Source of the DNA: a virus
Strand: one strand, 5' to 3'
IMG/VR virus record: IMGVR_UViG_3300048591_000380
Span: 1 to 36,451 of that record
Length of the DNA stretch: 36,451 nucleotides
The translations under genes and the position numbers were made by a program. Below the pieces are notes generated by a model. The model did not search any database and was not told the origin of the DNA. It was given only the letters and a program-made list of their open reading frames with translations. Positions 8,863 to 16,904 of the stretch are shown here, piece by piece; positions within the stretch are counted from its first letter, which is position 1, and each line of letters starts with the position of its first letter.

Positions 8863-9280
8863 TGATGCACCTGGCGGTTTGGAGCGTGTCGTTGTTGCCG
8901 TTGTCTTTGTGGAGTGACACGCTGACCACTTCCAGGACCCGCGTTCGCTTGACCTCGGGGTCAGTCCCGGCCTCTTCCAACTCGCGCGTGCCCCTGTGCT
9001 CTGTGACCGTCAGGCGGTAGCGTTTTTCCGGCTCCGTGATAGTGGCCGTGGCCTCCATCAGGACAATAGAGCTGTATTGCTGCTCAACCCCTTGCGGGTT
9101 GCGGGTCCAGCCGCTGCTTTCCCGGTAGCGACCCCGCACCGTGCCGACAAGCGCCCAATCCGTGGTTCCCGGATTGCCGTTGGAACCCCTGCCCGCATAC
9201 CGCTCGACCTTCACCTCGTCGAGCAAATAGCGGCCCACAAAGCGGCCCACGCTTCGAAGTGTCAGACCCGTGATGCTCAC
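8843..9280 (-). CDS. Probable head-tail stopper/adaptor protein
   Basis: A protein of 145 residues, beta-rich (VKVERYAGRGSNG, YSSIVLMEATATI, KRYRLTVTEHRG), in the connector block between the gpW-like and gp10-like genes. Length and location match head-closure (stopper) proteins that plug the portal after packaging. No diagnostic motif is certain, so the role is inferred from gene order. It overlaps the preceding gene by 4 bases (ATGA). Confidence 0.55.
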   Translation of the reverse strand: MSITGLTLRSVGRFVGRYLLDEVKVERYAGRGSNGNPGTTDWALVGTVRGRYRESSGWTRNPQGVEQQYSSIVLMEATATITEPEKRYRLTVTEHRGTRELEEAGTDPEVKRTRVLEVVSVSLHKDNGNNDTLQTARCINGKETR

Positions 9281-9516
9281 CAGCTGCCACCCAGCGGGGC
9301 CGTGGCGCGGGCTGTGTCGCCGACCGAGCCCCCGGCGTCCACGTTGTTGATGCGGGCTTGCAACTCCAGCCGCCGCTCGCGCAGGACTTGAAGCGCTTCG
9401 GTCTCGCTCGTGGAAAAGCCGTCAACAGAGACGTCAACCGCGCCCACCATTTCGCGGATTTGGTCCTCGACCTCAGCCAGCTCTAAGGCCAGGTCCTCGC
9501 GGTTGCGCTCTGTCAT
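9277..9516 (-). CDS. gpW-like head completion protein
   Basis: A protein of 79 residues with two helices: ELAEVEDQIREMVGAVDVSV, then a turn with DGFSTSETEAL, then QVLRERRLELQARINNVD. The lambda gpW family is of similar size and has the same helix, beta-turn, helix plan with a V/F-rich turn. gpW-like proteins join the portal and help retain DNA. Its place just before the stopper gene supports this. The secreted-protein gene ends 9 bases upstream of its start. Confidence 0.6.
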   Translation of the reverse strand: MTERNREDLALELAEVEDQIREMVGAVDVSVDGFSTSETEALQVLRERRLELQARINNVDAGGSVGDTARATAPLGGSW

Positions 9517-9525
9517 GTCAGCCTC

Positions 9526-10206
9526 TTATTGCCCGTTCAGGACGCCGCCAGGGCGGTAAACGAACCATGCCCGGACCAATTGCAGGGTGGTCGTCGATCC
9601 AGTCTTTTGAAGCAGGAACCGCGCCGCCTGGTGCGGGGTGTAAGTGGCCCCGGTAATGGTCGGCGTGATGGTCAAGAACCGCACTTCGGCCAGCGTCGGA
9701 ACCTGCAAGGCCGTCCCAGCCACAAGCGCCGTGGTGGTCGCTGAATTGAACGAGTTGAGAGCCACGGACGCCGTAAGCGAAAGCTGGCCTAGGGTGATGG
9801 CCGCCCCGGTATGTGCGGCTACAACAAGCCGGCCGCCGCTTCGGTAATTGTGGGGCACGGTGTAGCTGATAGCCGCGATGCCCGTGTCCACCTCGGCCGG
9901 GAACACCACAGCCGCGTTGTTGGTCAGCCCCGTCACCTGTCCGATGTAAAGGCCCGTGGTGATGGCCGTCCCAGCAAGAACCGTGGTCAGATTGGCGCCC
10001 GTCAGGATGTTGGTGAGCGGCAGCTCGTCCCAAACCTCCGACACGCCCGTCAGATAGGTGTAGGTGCTGCTGGGCACCGAGCCCACGCCGATGCTGCCAA
10101 AATTGGTGTTGGCGCTCCGGCCCGTGCTAGGCAGGCCCGCCAGGACGAAGCCCATGACCAACGCTAAGACGGCCAGGGCGCTTTTGAAGATGCGCAGGTT
10201 GAACAT
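9526..10206 (-). CDS. Exported protein with signal peptide inside the late operon
   Basis: A protein of 226 residues. The N-terminus has Lys/Arg (residues 5 and 8), a hydrophobic core from about 9 to 24 (SALAVLALVMGFVLAG) and a likely signal peptidase I site after Ala32 (GRSA). The mature part is rich in Thr, Ser, Ala and Gly with beta-like alternation (TTTLQLVRAWFVYRP near the end), and has few charged residues. I do not recognise the family. The gene has an excellent AAGGAG ribosome site and follows the capsid terminator. It may be a late-expressed moron (host envelope change, superinfection exclusion) or a virion protein with a membrane-inserted precursor. Confidence 0.75.
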   Translation of the reverse strand: MFNLRIFKSALAVLALVMGFVLAGLPSTGRSANTNFGSIGVGSVPSSTYTYLTGVSEVWDELPLTNILTGANLTTVLAGTAITTGLYIGQVTGLTNNAAVVFPAEVDTGIAAISYTVPHNYRSGGRLVVAAHTGAAITLGQLSLTASVALNSFNSATTTALVAGTALQVPTLAEVRFLTITPTITGATYTPHQAARFLLQKTGSTTTLQLVRAWFVYRPGGVLNGQ

Positions 10207-10230
10207 GGGATTCTCCTTGGGGGTCAGGTG

Positions 10231-10274
10231 AAAAGAAAAAGGGGGCGGCCCGGCGTGTGGGCCAGACCGCCCCC
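10231..10274 (-). terminator. Intrinsic terminator after the major capsid gene
   Basis: On the minus strand an 8-bp perfect stem (10274-10267 with 10248-10241, GGGGGCGG/CCGCCCCC), extended internally by GGCCC/GGGCC, is followed by TTTTTCTTTT at 10240-10231. It lies 29 bases after the capsid stop codon and 25 bases before the next start. A strong but leaky stop here would keep capsid mRNA more abundant than the connector and tail mRNA. Confidence 0.85.
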
Positions 10275-10302
10275 AGGTCTTAGGGGGTGCTGTCCTGGAG
10301 GC

Positions 10303-11244
10303 TTAGGCCACCAGCTTTTTGCGGTAAGCGCTGCGCCAGTTGAAGCACTCGGCCACGCCCTCGTACTCGGCGCTGGCCAGGTAGTGCCGCTTGTCGTTGT
10401 CGAACCAGACCAACGGGCTCAGCGGGCTCTTGGTCCAGTAGAACAGCCCGTTCTCGCCACGCTTCGTGTTGAAGGCGTAGAGGTAACGGGTCGTCCCGCT
10501 GGCCGGAGCCAGACGCCGCCAGCGCATGGGCAGCAGACCCAGGTCAGCAAGCGTGTTCTTGTCGTTGTTCGCCACGCCAGCCCGCTTTTCGGACATGAGG
10601 ATGGCCTTCAGCTCGTGCTCATCGTCGAAGTCGTGAACCACTAGGTGCGTGGCCTCGTTGTCGATGGGCTCGCCGCTCTCGTCGTAAGCAGCGGTCTCGG
10701 TCATGCCCTTCAGCGCGGCCCGGACCACATCGGGCGAAATGGCCTCGGCGGTGTCGTCCAGGTTGCTGTAGGTCTCGCCGGCCTGAGCGCGGCTGAGCTG
10801 ACGATGCGAAGCGCTGAACAGCGCCACGCCATCGTAGCCGTTGGCCGTGCTCTTGATGCGGGTCGCGCATTGCTTGTCCCGGCTGGATGCGTACTGGCTC
10901 ATCCAGTTGTCGGTCAGCGTCTGCAAATCGCCGTTCATGGCCGCCTGGACTTCCTCGACGGTCTTGAAGTTGAAGCTGCGCTTGCCGCCCAGGGTCTCGG
11001 GGTAGACCGTCAGCGGAGCGCCTTGGAAGACGTTCTGCATCGGGGTGTCCTCGCCCTTGCGGTATTTCTGGAACGAACCCTCGGCGTGCAGGCTGCTCAT
11101 TTTGATGAACGCCCGCTCGTCGAAGAGCTCGCTGAAGATCTGCATCCCCTTGCCGGGGTCCACGCGCTCGGCGCTGACCGCGATCAGGGACCGCAGACTG
11201 CTGTCGAGAGCGTCGCTGACGTTGCTGTTGACGACCATGGACAT
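10303..11244 (-). CDS. Major capsid protein, Mu gpT-like
   Basis: A protein of 313 residues that forms the head shell. It matches the Mu-like major head subunit (gpT) pattern: an N-terminal helix with SSLRSLIAVSAE, FDERAFIKMSSLHAEGSFQK, a conserved middle with DVVRAALKGMTETAAYDESG, and a late THLVVHDFDDE–DLGLLPMRW segment. It ends in a beta-rich PLVWFDNDKRHYLASAEYEG. The fold would be HK97-like (family knowledge). The start has GGAGG five bases upstream. It follows the scaffold and cement genes and is closed by a strong terminator, as expected for the most abundant late product. Confidence 0.9.
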   Translation of the reverse strand: MSMVVNSNVSDALDSSLRSLIAVSAERVDPGKGMQIFSELFDERAFIKMSSLHAEGSFQKYRKGEDTPMQNVFQGAPLTVYPETLGGKRSFNFKTVEEVQAAMNGDLQTLTDNWMSQYASSRDKQCATRIKSTANGYDGVALFSASHRQLSRAQAGETYSNLDDTAEAISPDVVRAALKGMTETAAYDESGEPIDNEATHLVVHDFDDEHELKAILMSEKRAGVANNDKNTLADLGLLPMRWRRLAPASGTTRYLYAFNTKRGENGLFYWTKSPLSPLVWFDNDKRHYLASAEYEGVAECFNWRSAYRKKLVA

Positions 11245-11304
11245 GATGTCCTCCGTTGGTGAAATGTGAAGCCGGAAGCGATGGCCCCCAGCCTTAAGCC
11301 TGGC

Positions 11305-11712
11305 TTACGCCGAAATCTTGTACTCGATGCACTCGGCGAAGCCCTGGTCGGTGTCCACATTCACCACCGTGAGCAGGAGCTGCGTTGTGTTCGCCACGTC
11401 CAGCGTGCGCTGATCGCTGATGCCGTAGCTGGTGCCGACGACCGGGGTGCCGCCCGTGTAGGCGATGCGCACCACGGCGTCTTCCAAGGGCACGACCGTC
11501 GCGCCCAGGTTCTGCGACTTGAGTCCCAAGGCGGCGGTGTTCGCCAGCGACACGAAGACGCGCAGGTTCTCGTCGTTGTCTGCGGCGGGGTCCATGACGC
11601 CAGCGGTGCCAAACTTCAGCAGGTCGCCGTTGAGGATAGCGGTCGCGCCAGCGTCGAACTGCTGGACACGGGCCGGGTTGTAACGGATGGCTCCAGCGAT
11701 AACCGGATTCAT
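11305..11712 (-). CDS. Probable capsid decoration/cement protein
   Basis: A protein of 135 residues, low in charge and rich in Ala, Thr, Val and Gly (GLKSQNLGATVVPLEDAVVR, TGGTPVVGTSYGI). It resembles small beta-barrel head-decoration proteins, such as the DUF2190 or lambda gpD-like types, and lies between scaffold and capsid where these are usually encoded. The ribosome site AGGAGG is four bases before the ATG. The assignment is by composition and context. Confidence 0.6.
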   Translation of the reverse strand: MNPVIAGAIRYNPARVQQFDAGATAILNGDLLKFGTAGVMDPAADNDENLRVFVSLANTAALGLKSQNLGATVVPLEDAVVRIAYTGGTPVVGTSYGISDQRTLDVANTTQLLLTVVNVDTDQGFAECIEYKISA

Positions 11713-11760
11713 CGTGCCTCCTGGGTTGTTTTCGCCGGGCTCATTCGTCCTGGCGGTTGT

Positions 11761-12441
11761 CTACTTGGTTCCGCGTGGCTTCAAAAAGCCCTTCGCGTCG
11801 TACTCCTTGAGCAAGGCCAACTTGCGAGCCCCGCTGATTCCTGCGATGACGCCTTTCAGGTCAGGCCGGAAGGTGTTGAGCTTCTGTTCCAGGCTGGCGA
11901 TCTCCGTCTCGACGTTGGCGTCGATGGAACCGCCCGAGCCCGTGAAGCCGCTTCCTACTGCCGGCTTCTGTTCGGCCGCCTTCTTCGGGTCGATGCCGAG
12001 GCGCTTGAGCAGGGCCTCGTTGTCGGCCTTCGCTTTCTCGATGGCGGCGTCCAGTTCGTCGGCGGTGGCGCCAGCCTTGACCTGGATGCGTTCGCGGATG
12101 ATGGGGTCCAGCGTGAGCCCAGCATCCTGGAGCTTGGCGTTGAGCTGCTTTTCCGTGTTGCTCAGCGCCACCTGCTCTTCGAGCTCTTTCAGGCGCTTGG
12201 TCAAGGCCTCGTCCACCGTGGTCTTCCCGCCCTTGGCGGCCTCGGCTTCGGCCTTGAACTTCTGGAGCGCTTCCTCGTGCTGCTTCATGAGGGTGGCATT
12301 CTCCCGGGCCAGGCGGTCTTTGATCTGTGCGTCGAAGGCGGCCTGGTCCACTTCCACCGTGGTCTTGATGGTGGCCTGCTCTCCGGCCTTGTAGTCTTTA
12401 TCGAGCGTGACAGTCGCGTTGACGTTCTCAAACTTCGGCAT
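11761..12441 (-). CDS. Capsid scaffolding protein
   Basis: A protein of 226 residues, strongly helical and charged. Residues about 35-130 are a likely coiled coil (LMKQHEEALQKFKAEAEAAK, LTKRLKELEEQVALSNTEKQ). A Gly/Ser linker (GSGFTGSGGS) and a short basic C-terminal part follow, which would bind capsid. Scaffolds in the gpT-capsid group have this plan. Mu itself has a protease-scaffold, but no serine protease motif is visible here. The gene directly follows a clear promoter and has GGGGGAG before its ATG. Confidence 0.7.
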   Translation of the reverse strand: MPKFENVNATVTLDKDYKAGEQATIKTTVEVDQAAFDAQIKDRLARENATLMKQHEEALQKFKAEAEAAKGGKTTVDEALTKRLKELEEQVALSNTEKQLNAKLQDAGLTLDPIIRERIQVKAGATADELDAAIEKAKADNEALLKRLGIDPKKAAEQKPAVGSGFTGSGGSIDANVETEIASLEQKLNTFRPDLKGVIAGISGARKLALLKEYDAKGFLKPRGTK

Positions 12442-12507
12442 GTTCGGTGCTCCCCCTGCATCCCTTTACCCAGGTCGCGCAGGTATGCTCCCTGGAGGTA
12501 TGAGCAG

Positions 12508-12536
12508 AAAATACGGGCTAGTGGGTTTTGCGTCAA
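12508..12536 (-). promoter_or_regulatory. sigma70-like promoter for scaffold–capsid genes
   Basis: On the minus strand TTGACG (12536-12531) and TATTTT (12513-12508) are separated by exactly 17 bases. The -35 matches consensus at five of six positions and the -10 at four of six. It sits in the 141-base gap between the MuF-like and scaffold genes, 67 bases upstream of the scaffold ATG. It would give extra transcription of the scaffold, cement and capsid genes, which the terminator at 10231-10274 then limits. Confidence 0.7.
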
Positions 12537-12582
12537 GCGGGGGGCAAGTAGTTTTTTAACAAATCGTATTTTTTTGGCGGGG

Positions 12583-13506
12583 CTACTTTTTGTACTTGGC
12601 TTGGAAGGCAGTCAGCCTTTCGTTGAACGCAGGCTGAGCCTTGACGAGCTGATTGATGGCCGCTCGGCCCCCGTTGAGAGACGGAATCCACGGAGCCACG
12701 ACATGGGCGCAGTTCGGATGCCAAGGCGGCAGGCCATACTCCGCCGGCAACGTCTCAATGCCCAACGGGTCGTTATCGTGGAGGGCAAAGACGCGGCCTT
12801 GAAGCAGGTAGCAAATATCATCTGGCTCCACTCCGCCGTGGGAACTCGTCTCGATGTAGCGGAATCCGTTCGCGCTGTATTCCTCGGCCTTGCCAAGGTT
12901 CATGGCCTCCATGCGCTTTGTGCGGCTGACCGTCTCGGCGTAGGCGCTGGCCTCCATCCTTCGCCCGGACATGAAAAGCACGCGGTCGCCCTTGGTCAGG
13001 CCCAGGTCTGCCAGCAGGCGCTTGGCGGCCTGCCTTGGGGTGTCGGTGGCAATGGCTCCGGCCTGAAGGCTCAGCGCCACGTTGCGGTTCAGGAGCTTCA
13101 ACGCCTTTGTGGAGCCGCTTTCTCGGATGGCTCGGATGGCCGTGGCCTCCTTCAAGGCTCGGGCCAGGAAGGGCTTGGTGCTCTCGGCCGCCGCTGCCAA
13201 CCTGGGCGCGGTCTCCAGGGCCAGCTTTTCAATGAGCCTGATATTTGGGCCGCCGAAGCGGATGCCCAGCTCCCTAGCCGCTTGCATCTGGCCTTGGATG
13301 ACGGTGCGTGTGACGCTCTCCACCAACCAAGAACGGCCGGCCGACTTCATGGCGTTGCTGGCCCTGAGCGCCTCTTGCTCAAGGACGGCCCGGGCGTTCT
13401 GTTGCTCTGACGGCGCGCCTGAAATAATCACGGGCAGGAGCTCGCGGAGCTTATCCGCAAATCTCCTGCCCGCTATCGCAAAGCCGCGCTCAAGCGCGTC
13501 AGGCAT
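12583..13506 (-). CDS. MuF-like minor head protein
   Basis: A protein of 307 residues. The C-terminal half holds the MuF/minor head signature: AYAETVSRTKRMEAMNLGKA, then FRYIETSSHGGVEPDDICYL and the closing PPWHPNCAHVVAPW. In the family the Cys and His residues (D/C.YLLQG, WHPNC) are conserved. MuF proteins bind portal, enter the head and sometimes carry a fused effector; here the C-terminal extension is only about 45 basic residues, so no toxin domain is present. It overlaps the portal end by 8 bases, the normal arrangement. Confidence 0.85.
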   Translation of the reverse strand: MPDALERGFAIAGRRFADKLRELLPVIISGAPSEQQNARAVLEQEALRASNAMKSAGRSWLVESVTRTVIQGQMQAARELGIRFGGPNIRLIEKLALETAPRLAAAAESTKPFLARALKEATAIRAIRESGSTKALKLLNRNVALSLQAGAIATDTPRQAAKRLLADLGLTKGDRVLFMSGRRMEASAYAETVSRTKRMEAMNLGKAEEYSANGFRYIETSSHGGVEPDDICYLLQGRVFALHDNDPLGIETLPAEYGLPPWHPNCAHVVAPWIPSLNGGRAAINQLVKAQPAFNERLTAFQAKYKK

Positions 13507-15025
13507 TGGTTGGCTCCGGCTGGGGAACTTCCGGCGTGGCCAAGATGCGGTCCATAGCCGCCCGGGCCTCGGCGCTCAATGCCCGTTCGTCCAGCATCTG
13601 CCCCTGACGCCGCGTGCCGCGCATGGCCTGAATCTCGTCCAGGCTTTCCTCGTCATGCCCCAAAGCCATAAGCCCTTGCTCTTCGTATCCCTGATTGAAA
13701 TACAGGGACGCCAGCGCCATCTTCTGTTCCTGGGTCAGGCCCACGCTCAGGTCGTAGTCGATGGTGATATCTTCGGGCTTACAATCCACGCCCTCTAAGC
13801 GCAGGCACTTGGACAGCAAGCGCTGGAGGAACGGTCCCTCGCTTTGGGTGAAGGCCAGGGCGTAGTTGATTTCCTTCTTCCCCATCTGCGCCAGCGCCAC
13901 GCCAGATGCTGGGTCGCTTCCAGCGCCCTCGGCTGTCCGGCGCCTGGACGGCAAAGCGGCCTCGTCGTAGAGCTCGTCGATGGCATCCAGGTATTCACGC
14001 TGCGCCGGGCCATCATCGAACTGGGTGCCCTCGACCTTAAAGTCAGCCACCTTGTTTGCGGTATCGGTCAGGTTCACCAAGCCGCCGGCAGGGACAGGGG
14101 TGCTGATGCCCTCGGCGTTCTTCACGACTTGGATGCCGGCCCCGGAGCGCTTGACGCCGCCCTTGCGCACCAATGCCGCAGTCAGCACGTCCAGCACCTT
14201 TTCCCGGAGCCGGTTCATGAGCGGGATTCCGCGTGGGTTGCCCTCGCGTTCCTCGAAGCTGAAATGCTCGGCCGGGATGAAGGGCGTGGTGACGGGCTTT
14301 TCTTCAACGATCTGCCCGCCTACCGCTGTTGGCAACACGCGCTTCCAGGTCTTGTAGTTGATTTCCTCGACCACCCAATTGCTCGCCTGCCCGGCGTTGT
14401 TGAGCACGCCGTCAACAGGATACTGAAAGCGATAGCCTGCAATGACCTTCTGCCGCTTAGCGTGAGGTAGGAGTTGCGTCCATTGGCTGCGCATGCGCTC
14501 AGGTAATACCTGGCCCACCTTGATATTGGGGTCAGGCGATTCTTTCAAATCTTCGGCGCTGGCCACAGGGAGCTTGAAGAAGCTTCCGCCTGTCACTAGC
14601 ACAAAGGCGCGCCACCATGACAACGCGGCCCACAGGCTCTTTTCGCCTTCCCAAACGTTGCGGTCAATCAGCTCTTTCAGCTTGGCTTCCAGGATTGCCC
14701 GTTTCTCGGTCTTCGCGGTCTCGGCATCCTCGTTGGGCTCTTCGCCAGGCTTCAGCGGGATGTCCCCGTAAGAATCCGACAAGCGGATAGCAGGCGTGGG
14801 AAAGGTGAAAGCGCGTTCCAGGATGACCATGCGCAACGGATTGCCGCGCGGAAAATTGCGCTCAAGGTAAGCGGCCTCTGCGCCCGTCACGCTTGGGCAG
14901 ACCTCACCATGCCAAAAGTTAAAAAGGTTCCCGGCCTGCTCGAACAGTCGCAGGTTTAGCTCGATAGTGGCCGTGTCCAGCACGGCGTTGGAGCGGTTCT
15001 GTGACTGTGTGACGTTGAGTGTCAT
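13499..15025 (-). CDS. Portal protein
   Basis: A protein of 508 residues that would form the dodecameric ring for DNA entry and tail attachment. It follows the terminase and precedes the MuF-like gene. Features fitting portals: an early membrane- or DNA-facing segment ALSWWRAFVLVTGGSFFKLP, a beta core with IAGYRFQYPVDG and EHFSFEEREGNPRGIPLMNR, and a long helix after LREKVLDVLTAALVRKGG. An acidic, Arg-rich C-terminal tail ends in PEVPQPEPTNA. TAGGA precedes the ATG. Confidence 0.85.
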   Translation of the reverse strand: MTLNVTQSQNRSNAVLDTATIELNLRLFEQAGNLFNFWHGEVCPSVTGAEAAYLERNFPRGNPLRMVILERAFTFPTPAIRLSDSYGDIPLKPGEEPNEDAETAKTEKRAILEAKLKELIDRNVWEGEKSLWAALSWWRAFVLVTGGSFFKLPVASAEDLKESPDPNIKVGQVLPERMRSQWTQLLPHAKRQKVIAGYRFQYPVDGVLNNAGQASNWVVEEINYKTWKRVLPTAVGGQIVEEKPVTTPFIPAEHFSFEEREGNPRGIPLMNRLREKVLDVLTAALVRKGGVKRSGAGIQVVKNAEGISTPVPAGGLVNLTDTANKVADFKVEGTQFDDGPAQREYLDAIDELYDEAALPSRRRTAEGAGSDPASGVALAQMGKKEINYALAFTQSEGPFLQRLLSKCLRLEGVDCKPEDITIDYDLSVGLTQEQKMALASLYFNQGYEEQGLMALGHDEESLDEIQAMRGTRRQGQMLDERALSAEARAAMDRILATPEVPQPEPTNA

Positions 15026-15031
15026 GGTGTC

Positions 15032-15394
15032 CTACCAAGAAGGCTGAGTGACCCTTGCGTGTGCTGGCGGCTCGTCCGGAATTTCCTTATACGACTTGAA
15101 GCGCCTCGCGTCCAGACGGTAGCACCCGCCTTTATGCTCGACCTCAAAGACCGCCCCGCCGTCATCCTCGCTGAACACCGCCTTTGTCGGCTTGGGCAAA
15201 GTGACCTTGAGGCCGTCATTGCTCTCCAACACTCCCAGGTCAGGACCCAGCCCCAGCTTGCGGCCAAAGCCCGTGCTACCAGCCGCCCGTAGCTGTGCCC
15301 TGACCGCCCCGGCCAAAGCCTTGAACGCGGACTTCGTTGAGGATGCTGGCGTAGACGCCGCAATGGAATTGGTGGTCTGGCTTTCCTGGGTCAT
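15032..15394 (-). CDS. Unknown protein overlapping the terminase 3' end by 119 nt
   Basis: A protein of 120 residues, not recognised. The first ~40 residues are Ser/Thr/Ala-rich and apparently unstructured (TNSIAASTPASSTKSAFKAL) and lie entirely inside the terminase reading region in another frame. The remainder looks like a compact beta domain (GLKVTLPKPTKAVFSEDDGG, FEVEHKGGCYRLDARRFKSY). The ATG at 15394 has GAGGTGG upstream, and no better start is visible after the terminase stop, so the overlap is probably real. It ends 6 bases before the portal gene. It could be a small head-completion or terminase accessory protein; no evidence decides. Confidence 0.65.
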   Translation of the reverse strand: MTQESQTTNSIAASTPASSTKSAFKALAGAVRAQLRAAGSTGFGRKLGLGPDLGVLESNDGLKVTLPKPTKAVFSEDDGGAVFEVEHKGGCYRLDARRFKSYKEIPDEPPAHARVTQPSW

Positions 15395-16904
15395 GAATCC
15401 ACCTCATGGTAGGCCGCCCGTGCCTGTCGAACTCGGTCACGCGGCGTGGGGATTTCAGATGCGAGTATAGCCTGCTTTTTTGGTCTGTCACCAACCTTGC
15501 TGGAAAACGGATCTTGCGGCCTCTGACGTTGGATGCGAACAGGTCAAGCGCCGCCGTTCGGTTGGCGTCTATCAGGTCGTCCTCTTTGTCGTTTGGGCGC
15601 CAGTCTGGCTGGCCTGGGGTGTCCGGCATAGAGTAGGAGCAGCGCCACCACTTCTGGCCCTTGGCCCGTTGTGTTTTGACGAAAGCCAAGGCCGACTTCA
15701 TTTCTGGCATGTAGTCCACCATCCCCCACTCGACGCCCGCCAGGTCAGCTAGCGCCCCCAACTCGGCGAAATCGTTGACCGTGCCGCTCCAGCAGCAAAC
15801 TAGCGTTCCGTCAGGCCATGGCTTTTCGTAAATCTGGACATCGTAGAGCGCGCCGGGGTCACAGACGATGAGCCCGCCCACGGCCCGCTGGCTCCAGATA
15901 GGTCCGGCATCGCTGGCCTTGATATCGCTGTCTGAAATTCCACCGTCCCGTTCGAGGAATGGTAAGCCGCGGTCCATGCGGACAGCTGTCGCTTTCTTAA
16001 TTTCGTTGGGGCTGTTCAGCTCTTCCTGCATTTCCTTGATGTTGCAGACGTGGGTCATGAGCCGATGCAGGTGGTAGCCCGGATGGTCGCCCTTTGGATT
16101 TGTGGGCTCCCACCAGCCGGCCGCCACGGCCTTCAAACGGTCAAAGCTCTTGTGGCACTTCGGGCATTCCGTGCGGAACAGTTTTTCGTTGATGTGGGTG
16201 TCCCAGTCCAGCGCCGCCTTCTTGCCACAATGCGGGCACTCGACGAACCAGCGGCGTTGGTCAGACCTCAGCCAGCGGGCATGGATGCCGAAGTCTGGTA
16301 CCGATGGGTTGGCAAGGTAGCGCTCAATGGGCTGGCCCGCAGTAGCCAGGCGCTTGCGGACCAGGGCTACGATGTTCTGGTCCATACGGTCCAGCTCGTC
16401 AAAGATTGCCACCTTGGCGTGGTAGCTGTAGCCCACGGACTCGCTGCCCATGCCTAAAAAATAGCCATGGGAGCGGCCTATCTTTTTGAGCTTAATGTTG
16501 TCCGTCTCGCCTTTGTTGATGGCCTGGAAATAAGGATTGTTCTTGAAGTTCGGGTTGACGCGCTCTTGCACAAGCAGACCCGTCTTGGTGTCGGATTCAA
16601 AGCCGTAGATGAAAGGGTAGCCCCAGGCCGCGTGCGCCAATGCCCAAGGAAAGAAGAACTCGGTCTTTCCGGTGCCGGCCCCGCTCATGACCGTCACTTC
16701 TTTGGCCCGCTGCAAGCCGATCTCGCGCAGGAATGGATAGTTGGTCAGGCGGTATGGCTGGCTGGGATCGCCGTTGATGGTCCAGCAACTTTCGGCCCAC
16801 AAAGGAGTATTGTAATTTTTTTTAGCTACCTCGGCAGTATAGAAGCGGCGGGCCAGTAGGGTGCGCTGGACTTGCGCGGCAAGTCGTTCTTGCGGGCTCA
16901 TCAT
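15276..16904 (-). CDS. Terminase large subunit, lambda gpA-like
   Basis: ATPase and nuclease that packages DNA into the prohead. In 542 residues: Walker A SGAGTGKT at 74-81; Walker B VAIFDE at 165-170; a four-Cys zinc ribbon C223/C226 and C247/C250 between the ATPase and nuclease parts; and a nuclease acidic motif LIVCDPG near 345-351. A C-terminal PDHQFHCGVYAS segment near 510 matches the gpA-type DHxxxAxxYA motif. The order is that of the GpA family rather than the T4 type. Translation is coupled to the small subunit through ATGATG at the junction. Confidence 0.92.
   Translation of the reverse strand: MMSPQERLAAQVQRTLLARRFYTAEVAKKNYNTPLWAESCWTINGDPSQPYRLTNYPFLREIGLQRAKEVTVMSGAGTGKTEFFFPWALAHAAWGYPFIYGFESDTKTGLLVQERVNPNFKNNPYFQAINKGETDNIKLKKIGRSHGYFLGMGSESVGYSYHAKVAIFDELDRMDQNIVALVRKRLATAGQPIERYLANPSVPDFGIHARWLRSDQRRWFVECPHCGKKAALDWDTHINEKLFRTECPKCHKSFDRLKAVAAGWWEPTNPKGDHPGYHLHRLMTHVCNIKEMQEELNSPNEIKKATAVRMDRGLPFLERDGGISDSDIKASDAGPIWSQRAVGGLIVCDPGALYDVQIYEKPWPDGTLVCCWSGTVNDFAELGALADLAGVEWGMVDYMPEMKSALAFVKTQRAKGQKWWRCSYSMPDTPGQPDWRPNDKEDDLIDANRTAALDLFASNVRGRKIRFPARLVTDQKSRLYSHLKSPRRVTEFDRHGRPTMRWIHDPGKPDHQFHCGVYASILNEVRVQGFGRGGQGTATGGW

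Noticed and set aside
12541-12595. Inverted AAGTAG/CTACTT after the MuF-like gene as a terminator
   Set aside because: Six-base arms with a loop of about 35 bases and no T-run downstream.
11266-13410. 714-codon open frame on the plus strand opposite the scaffold, MuF and capsid-cement region
   Set aside because: It lies antisense to several well-supported minus-strand genes, covers their intergenic promoter, and has no family resemblance. GC-rich codons in the minus genes explain the lack of stops.
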